Positions 59,100 through 64,000 of a stretch of 64,000 bases of DNA are shown in pieces. Both the position numbers and the translations under genes were made by a program. The notes below the pieces were generated by a model, which made no database searches, was not told where the DNA came from, and saw only the letters and a program-made list of their open reading frames with translations. The first letter of the stretch is position 1. Every line of letters starts with the position of its first letter. The stretch lies in assembly GCF_900167335.1 (NCBI RefSeq), contig NZ_FUXI01000014.1:1-64000 (forward strand), written 5' to 3'. The DNA is from Pilibacter termitis (GTDB taxonomy: Bacteria; Bacillota; Bacilli; Lactobacillales; Streptococcaceae).

Positions 59100-62000
59100 T
59101 TACGCACCACCTTTCGTTGCAGCTTCAAATGTTTTATTTTCCAATTCTTCGCCAGTTAAGCCACTCTGTGCAAAGTTTTCCTTGATTTCCATGATTTTGC
59201 GATAGTCTTTTGGATAGACTTTGACAAATTTTTGTATTGCACTTTCCCAATCTGACAAAATTGATTTTGCTTTCGCCGAATTGGTATAGTTTGCATGATT
59301 TTCAAGCATTTCTTTCAATACCGCATCCCCTGTGGTTTCGCCAAGTTTGAATAGCTCAATCATTTCCATGTTACATTTCTTTGCAAAGTTGCCCGTCTCG
59401 TCATAGACGTACGCCACACCTCCGCTCATACCTGCACCAAAGTTTCGACCCGTTTCACCCAAGATTACTGCCACACCACCTGTCATATATTCACAACCGT
59501 GGTCACCAACACCTTCAACGACAACTTTTGCACCTGAGTTTCTTACGCAGAAACGCTCGCCTGCTTTTCCTAGGAAATACCCCTCACCTTTGTTTGCACC
59601 AAAGCAAGCAACGTTTCCTACAATGTGCGATTTCTCAACGTCATATCCTGCATCAACTGGTGGTTTCACAATAATTCTACCGCCACTCAAGCCTTTGGCT
59701 ACATAGTCATTCGCCTCACCAATCAAACAAAGTTCCATTCCTTGTGTTGCAAATGCTCCAAAACTTTGCCCTGCAATTCCTGTATATTCAAAGCAAATTT
59801 TTCCAGCCTCCAAGCTATAATTACCAAAACGCTCCGCAAGCCAACCTGCAAACCTCGCACCAGTCGTGCGATTAACGTTGTTGATTGGTTGTGTCACTTT
59901 AATTGGTTGCTCAGACGTAACTGCCATTTCAGCAAATGCATCAAGCTCACTCCACGCTCGTTTTTCTGCAAACGGATCGACTACTTTTCGTTCAATCGGT
60001 AATGTGTGGTTCAAAATTCTTGAGAAATCAAGAGTTTTCGCTTTATCTGGCAAGTCTTCCCTAACGTGCAACACTTCAGCGTGTCCTACCATTTCATCAA
60101 TCGTTCTAAAACCAAGTTCACTCATCATTTCACGCAGATGTTCGGCGATAAATGTGAACATATTAACAATATGCTCTGGTTTGCCGACGAAATGTTTGCG
60201 TAGCTCTGGATTTTGCGTTGCCACACCTACTGGGCAAGTATTCAAACTACATACTCTCATCATCACACAACCTACTGCGACAAGTGCGAGTGAGGCAAAT
60301 GAAAATTCTTCAGCTCCTAAGAGAATGGTTTGAGCAACATCACGAGCAGTCATTAATTTTCCGTCCGTTTCAAGTGTCATACGATTACGCAGACGGTTGA
60401 TTGATAACACTTGATGTGCCTCAGCTAGACCAATTTCAAGAGGTAAACCAGCGTCCCGCACACTCACACGTGGACTTGCACCTGTACCACCGTCAAATCC
60501 TGAAATTACCACTACGTCAGCTCCTGCTTTCACACAACCTGTGGCAATTGTTCCTACACCTGTTGAGGAAACGAGTTTCACGTTGATTTTTGCGTATGGA
60601 TTGATTTTCTTCAAGTCGTAAATCAACTGTGCCAAATCTTCAATCGAGTAAATATCGTGATGTGGAGGAGGTGAAATTAAGCGTACCCCCGGAGTAGAAC
60701 CACGAATTTCAGCGACCCACGGAAATACTTTTTCCCCCGGAAGTTGACCACCCTCACCCGGTTTTGCCCCTTGAGCGAGCTTGATTTGCAATTCTTCTGC
60801 ACTCATCAAATATTCCGCATTCACACCAAAACGACCGCTTGCGACCTGTTTGATTTTTGAGTTGAGATTTCGTCCATCAGGTTGTACCTTGAAACGATTG
60901 CGGTTTTCTCCCCCCTCACCAGAGTTTGATTTTCCGCCCATGCGGTTCATCGCCTCAGCAATACATTCATGTGCTTCTTTGGAAAGCGAGCCAAAACTCA
61001 TCGCTCCAACTTTGAAACGTTTGACAATTTCACTTACTGGCTCCACTTCATCAAGCGGAACAGACGGTCTATTAGATTTCATTTCCCATAGATGACGTAA
61101 ATTCGTTGGTTCAGAAATTGCATCATTATCTAATTCTTCCGCATAGCGTTTGTACAGCTCGTAGTCGCCACTTCTTACTGCCTGTTGGAAGTTGTAAATG
61201 GTTTTCGGATTGAACAAATGATGTTCTCCGTCCACCTTAAATTGAAATGCTCCGCCACTTTCTAATAAGTCTGCACGTCTTTCGCCAAAGGCTTGTTTGT
61301 GATATTTTTTATATTCTCGTTCAATCTCCGCCAAGCCAAGACCGCCGACACGTGTTGTCGTACCTGTAAAGAATTTCTCCACAACTGTCTCAGAAATTCC
61401 CACCACCTCAAATAATTGGGCAGAGAAATACCCTGTAACCGTTGAAATTCCCATACGGCTCATGACTTTCACAATTCCTTTCACACACGCTTTTGCAAAT
61501 GTTTCAAGGCGAAGTGCTGTGTTTTCCTTGTAAGTATCACAAATCACCTCGTATGCTCCGTATGGATGAATGGCACTCACACCGTAGCCGAGCAAGCAGG
61601 CGAAGTGATGTACTTCACTCACCTCAGCAGAATCTGCCACAAGCGAGAATTTCGCCCCTTTTCCTTTACCAATCATTGCATTCTTCAAACCTGCTGCTGC
61701 AAGTAAAATCGGCAAAGCAAGCGTATTTTCATCCATTCCTCTGTCGCTTAGCACTAAAATATCTGCTCCGTTGTCAATTTCTTTTTCCGCCTGTGCAAAT
61801 AAATCAAGAAGTGCCTTTTCAAGAGACGTTTCATCAAAGCGGTAAAGCGTTGAAAGAATAGCTGTTTTGTGCGGAGCAATTTCACCTGTTGTCAATTTTT
61901 CAAATTGTTCTGTTGACAACACTGGAGTTTTCAATTTTATTTTATGACAATTTTCAGCAGCCACATGTGCTAAGTTTTCTGTGCGACCCAAATACATATC

Positions 62001-63548
62001 CGTACCAATCACGAGCGACTCACGCAAAGCGTCAATCGGAGGATTGGTTACTTGTGCAAATTGTTGCTTGAAGAACGTAAAGAGCGATTGTGGTTTCAAT
62101 GACAAGACAGAAAGTGGTGAATCGTACCCCATTGAAATAACAGGCTCGTCTCCTTTTTCTGCCATTGATAAAATAACGCTACGAATGACTTCATCCGTAT
62201 AACCAAACGCACGCCAAGAACGTTCTCTTTCTTCTTTTGATAACGAAGGAACGCTAGAAGTTGCCTGAACGTCGTCAAGCGACAAAAGACCTTCTTTCAA
62301 CCAGTTTGTATAGTCATATTTATCTGTAATGCGTTTTTTCACTTCATCATTTTTCGCCACCGTGCCTTTTTCCGTGTCAACAAGCAGAACATCTCCGGGA
62401 CCTAGCACCCCTTTTTCCACAATGCGACTAGGCTCAAAGTCAACGACGCCACTTTCAGACGAAACGACCATAAATCTATCTTTTGTCAATGAATAGCGAG
62501 ACGGTCTAAGTCCATTTCTATCAAGAGCAGCACCAACTAAATCGCCATCTGTGAAAACAAGACCCGCAGGACCGTCCCAAGGAGCGACAAAACTCGTTGC
62601 ATACTCATAAAAACTTGCCGTTTGCTCATCCAGTCCAGCCTCTTTTGAGAAACTTTCTGGCACCATCATCATCAATGCCTCTGGAATTTCACGACCGTGG
62701 CGATAGAAATATTCCATACAGTTTTCCAATTTCGCTGAATCCGAATTTTCTTCATTGTAAATATCAATATTGCTTGCTTTCATCCAATTTTCCGCACCAC
62801 GCAAAGTGTTGATTTCCCCATTGTGTGCGATAAAACGGAACGGTTGAGCTCTATCCCAACTTGGAAATGTGTTGGTTGAAAACCTTGAGTGCGTCAAACA
62901 AATGTGCGAACTCATAGCAGGATGTTTCAAATCATCAAAGAAAAGCCCTACTTGATAAGCGTGTAACATTCCTTTGTAGCAAAGAGTTTTACTACTTAGA
63001 CTGGCAACGTAGCAACGTTCTGCCGGATAATTTTTCTCGATTTTCCTTCGAAGTTCAAAAAGTTTGTCCTCAAACACTCGACCGATTTCAATATTCGCAG
63101 GTTTTTCTAAAACAATTTGCACAAATGACGGCATTGTTTGTTGAGCAGTTGGCCCACATTGCTCAAAATTAACAGGCACATCTCTTGAGAAAAGAACGTT
63201 ATAGCCTTCTTCGGCAAGCAATGTTTTCAACTCTGTCTCAAGACGATTTTTTTCGACTGCCTCTTTTGGCAAGAAAAACATTCCGACAGCATATTCATTT
63301 TTTCTTGGCAAAAATATGTTTTCTTCTTTTGCCGTCTGTCTGAAAAATTCATCAGGCATCGCCATTAACACACCAGCACCGTCACCTGTGTCTCCTTCTG
63401 CTCCTGTTCCTCCACGATGATTCATGCGTGTCAACATTGTCAGAGCGTATTCAATCAAAGTGTGGCTGTCCTCGCCGTCAAGCTGTGCCACAAAGCCCAT
63501 ACCACAGGCATCATGTTCAAATGTTGGTTCCCATAGCGTTTTGTTCAT
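59100..63548 (-). CDS. gltB: Glutamate synthase (NADPH) large subunit
   Basis: A 1482-residue alpha subunit. The class II glutamine amidotransferase domain begins at Cys15 after a 14-residue propeptide (FEHDACGMGF). The central domain and FMN-binding synthase domain follow, with the 3Fe-4S cysteines in CVMMRVCSLNTCPVG, and the C-terminal GXGXG beta-helix domain. Start 63548 follows AAGGAGAACGAC; a longer frame adds 36 residues without a site. The strong promoter lies about 130 bp upstream. All domains look intact. Confidence 0.95.
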   Translation of the reverse strand: MNKTLWEPTFEHDACGMGFVAQLDGEDSHTLIEYALTMLTRMNHRGGTGAEGDTGDGAGVLMAMPDEFFRQTAKEENIFLPRKNEYAVGMFFLPKEAVEKNRLETELKTLLAEEGYNVLFSRDVPVNFEQCGPTAQQTMPSFVQIVLEKPANIEIGRVFEDKLFELRRKIEKNYPAERCYVASLSSKTLCYKGMLHAYQVGLFFDDLKHPAMSSHICLTHSRFSTNTFPSWDRAQPFRFIAHNGEINTLRGAENWMKASNIDIYNEENSDSAKLENCMEYFYRHGREIPEALMMMVPESFSKEAGLDEQTASFYEYATSFVAPWDGPAGLVFTDGDLVGAALDRNGLRPSRYSLTKDRFMVVSSESGVVDFEPSRIVEKGVLGPGDVLLVDTEKGTVAKNDEVKKRITDKYDYTNWLKEGLLSLDDVQATSSVPSLSKEERERSWRAFGYTDEVIRSVILSMAEKGDEPVISMGYDSPLSVLSLKPQSLFTFFKQQFAQVTNPPIDALRESLVIGTDMYLGRTENLAHVAAENCHKIKLKTPVLSTEQFEKLTTGEIAPHKTAILSTLYRFDETSLEKALLDLFAQAEKEIDNGADILVLSDRGMDENTLALPILLAAAGLKNAMIGKGKGAKFSLVADSAEVSEVHHFACLLGYGVSAIHPYGAYEVICDTYKENTALRLETFAKACVKGIVKVMSRMGISTVTGYFSAQLFEVVGISETVVEKFFTGTTTRVGGLGLAEIEREYKKYHKQAFGERRADLLESGGAFQFKVDGEHHLFNPKTIYNFQQAVRSGDYELYKRYAEELDNDAISEPTNLRHLWEMKSNRPSVPLDEVEPVSEIVKRFKVGAMSFGSLSKEAHECIAEAMNRMGGKSNSGEGGENRNRFKVQPDGRNLNSKIKQVASGRFGVNAEYLMSAEELQIKLAQGAKPGEGGQLPGEKVFPWVAEIRGSTPGVRLISPPPHHDIYSIEDLAQLIYDLKKINPYAKINVKLVSSTGVGTIATGCVKAGADVVVISGFDGGTGASPRVSVRDAGLPLEIGLAEAHQVLSINRLRNRMTLETDGKLMTARDVAQTILLGAEEFSFASLALVAVGCVMMRVCSLNTCPVGVATQNPELRKHFVGKPEHIVNMFTFIAEHLREMMSELGFRTIDEMVGHAEVLHVREDLPDKAKTLDFSRILNHTLPIERKVVDPFAEKRAWSELDAFAEMAVTSEQPIKVTQPINNVNRTTGARFAGWLAERFGNYSLEAGKICFEYTGIAGQSFGAFATQGMELCLIGEANDYVAKGLSGGRIIVKPPVDAGYDVEKSHIVGNVACFGANKGEGYFLGKAGERFCVRNSGAKVVVEGVGDHGCEYMTGGVAVILGETGRNFGAGMSGGVAYVYDETGNFAKKCNMEMIELFKLGETTGDAVLKEMLENHANYTNSAKAKSILSDWESAIQKFVKVYPKDYRKIMEIKENFAQSGLTGEELENKTFEAATKGGA

Positions 63549-63681
63549 GTCGTTCTCCTTACGTTTATTCTCTTTTTCAAGTGTGGAAATTTCGCTGATT
63601 TTTTTGATTTTTTCGCTCTCAAAAGTCGCTGTTTTCCCCGTAATTCTATCATTCAATTATCAGAATTTACTTTCATTTTAT

Positions 63682-63710
63682 AGTATATCTTTTTTTCTCC
63701 ACAATTTCAA
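63682..63710 (-). promoter_or_regulatory. Promoter of gltBD
   Basis: Minus strand: -35 TTGAAA (63705-63710), 17-bp spacer, -10 TATACT (63682-63687). The leader to the gltB start is about 125 nt. Confidence 0.72.
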
Positions 63711-63730
63711 TAACTTTTTATCATCGAACT

Positions 63731-63760
63731 TTGGCAATCTTCGTTCAAATTTGCTACACT
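63731..63760 (+). promoter_or_regulatory. Promoter of the DtxR-family gene
   Basis: -35 TTGGCA (63731-63736), 18-bp spacer, -10 TACACT (63755-63760), divergent from the gltBD promoter. Confidence 0.6.
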
Positions 63761-63855
63761 ATACAAAAGGACTAGAAAATAACTTGATTTTCTTAGCTTT
63801 TTATACTAAATTCAGGGTAAAAAAATTTTTCGGAAGAAAGTGTTAGGTAGAGCAG

Positions 63856-64000
63856 ATGACACCCAATAAAGAAGATTATCTTAAACTTATTCTTGAGCTT
63901 GGTGGCGGAGATGATTTGGTGAGCAATAAAGAAATTGTTTCCAACTCAGATGTTACGCCTGCTAGTGTTTCAGAGATGATTGGCAAACTTGTAAAAGAAG
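63856..64000 (+). CDS. DtxR/MntR-family metal-dependent regulator (partial, runs off the window)
   Basis: The first 48 residues read MTPNKEDYLKLILELGGGDDLVSNKEIVSNSDVTPASVSEMIGKLVKE. The opening MTPNKEDYLK and the winged-helix pattern (NKEIVSNSDVTPASVSEMIGKL) match SloR/ScaR-type DtxR repressors of Lactobacillales, which sense manganese or iron and control metal uptake. The 3' part with metal-binding and dimer regions is outside the window. It has its own promoter, divergent from gltBD. Confidence 0.82.
   Translation, partial: MTPNKEDYLKLILELGGGDDLVSNKEIVSNSDVTPASVSEMIGKLVKE

Noticed and set aside
59381-63846. Many plus-strand frames opposite gltB and gltD
   Set aside because: Shadow frames of a strongly conserved coding strand; no ribosome sites or motifs.

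Overview
The window looks like chromosomal DNA of a low-GC Gram-positive bacterium of the order Lactobacillales, most likely an Enterococcaceae or Streptococcaceae relative. Supporting signs are the AT-rich sequence, AGGAGG-type ribosome sites, an Mga-family regulator, an LPXTG surface protein plus a sortase, a PadR/DUF1129-like pair, and a SloR/ScaR-like DtxR regulator. No rRNA or standard tRNA is present, so the genus cannot be fixed from this sequence.

Layout. 1-2.4 kb: a NusG-domain-II protein, a Gx-type (HepA-like) membrane protein and a polyprenyl diphosphate synthase form a quinone-side-chain style operon. 2.4-15 kb: a glycan-use locus that reads as beta-mannan or beta-mannoside catabolism. 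It holds a sugar ABC importer, YesL-like protein, GH113 mannanase-like enzyme, GH1 glycosidase, ROK kinase, aldo/keto reductase, CE7 acetyl esterase and a GntR/UTRA regulator, with GTATATAC operators lying over the -10 boxes of two promoters. 15.3-21.4 kb: PadR pair, ABC-F ATPase, Mga-like regulator and sortase. 21.5-31.6 kb: a complete type III-A CRISPR-Cas locus, all on the minus strand (cas6-csm1-csm2-csm3-csm4-csm5-csm6 / cas1-cas2 / leader / 12-repeat array).

32.2-57.5 kb: a Tn916/ICEBs1-type conjugative element, on the plus strand. It begins with small unknown genes and two tRNA-like non-coding RNA loci, then a toxin-antitoxin pair and a 1416-residue thioester/Cna-B/LPKTG adhesin. These are followed by an ArdA-like protein, the coupling ATPase, a candidate oriT, a MobT relaxase and the mating-pore genes. 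Its right end is occupied by an ISL3-family insertion sequence, and no integrase is visible. 57.7-64 kb: gltD and gltB (glutamate synthase) on the minus strand, then the start of a DtxR-family regulator.

Two things stand out as possibly undescribed. The first is a family of intergenic hairpin repeats of about 120 bp (copies near 1-350, 9.8-10.2 kb, 13.1 kb and 31.5 kb) whose stems differ in sequence between copies but keep their pairing, including one copy in the likely 5' UTR of the CRISPR operon. The second is a pair of tRNA-like elements in the conjugative element. One, at 33654-33762, has a full tRNA frame (7-bp acceptor, U8-A9, D arm, T arm at standard spacing) but an enlarged arm in place of a normal anticodon arm.
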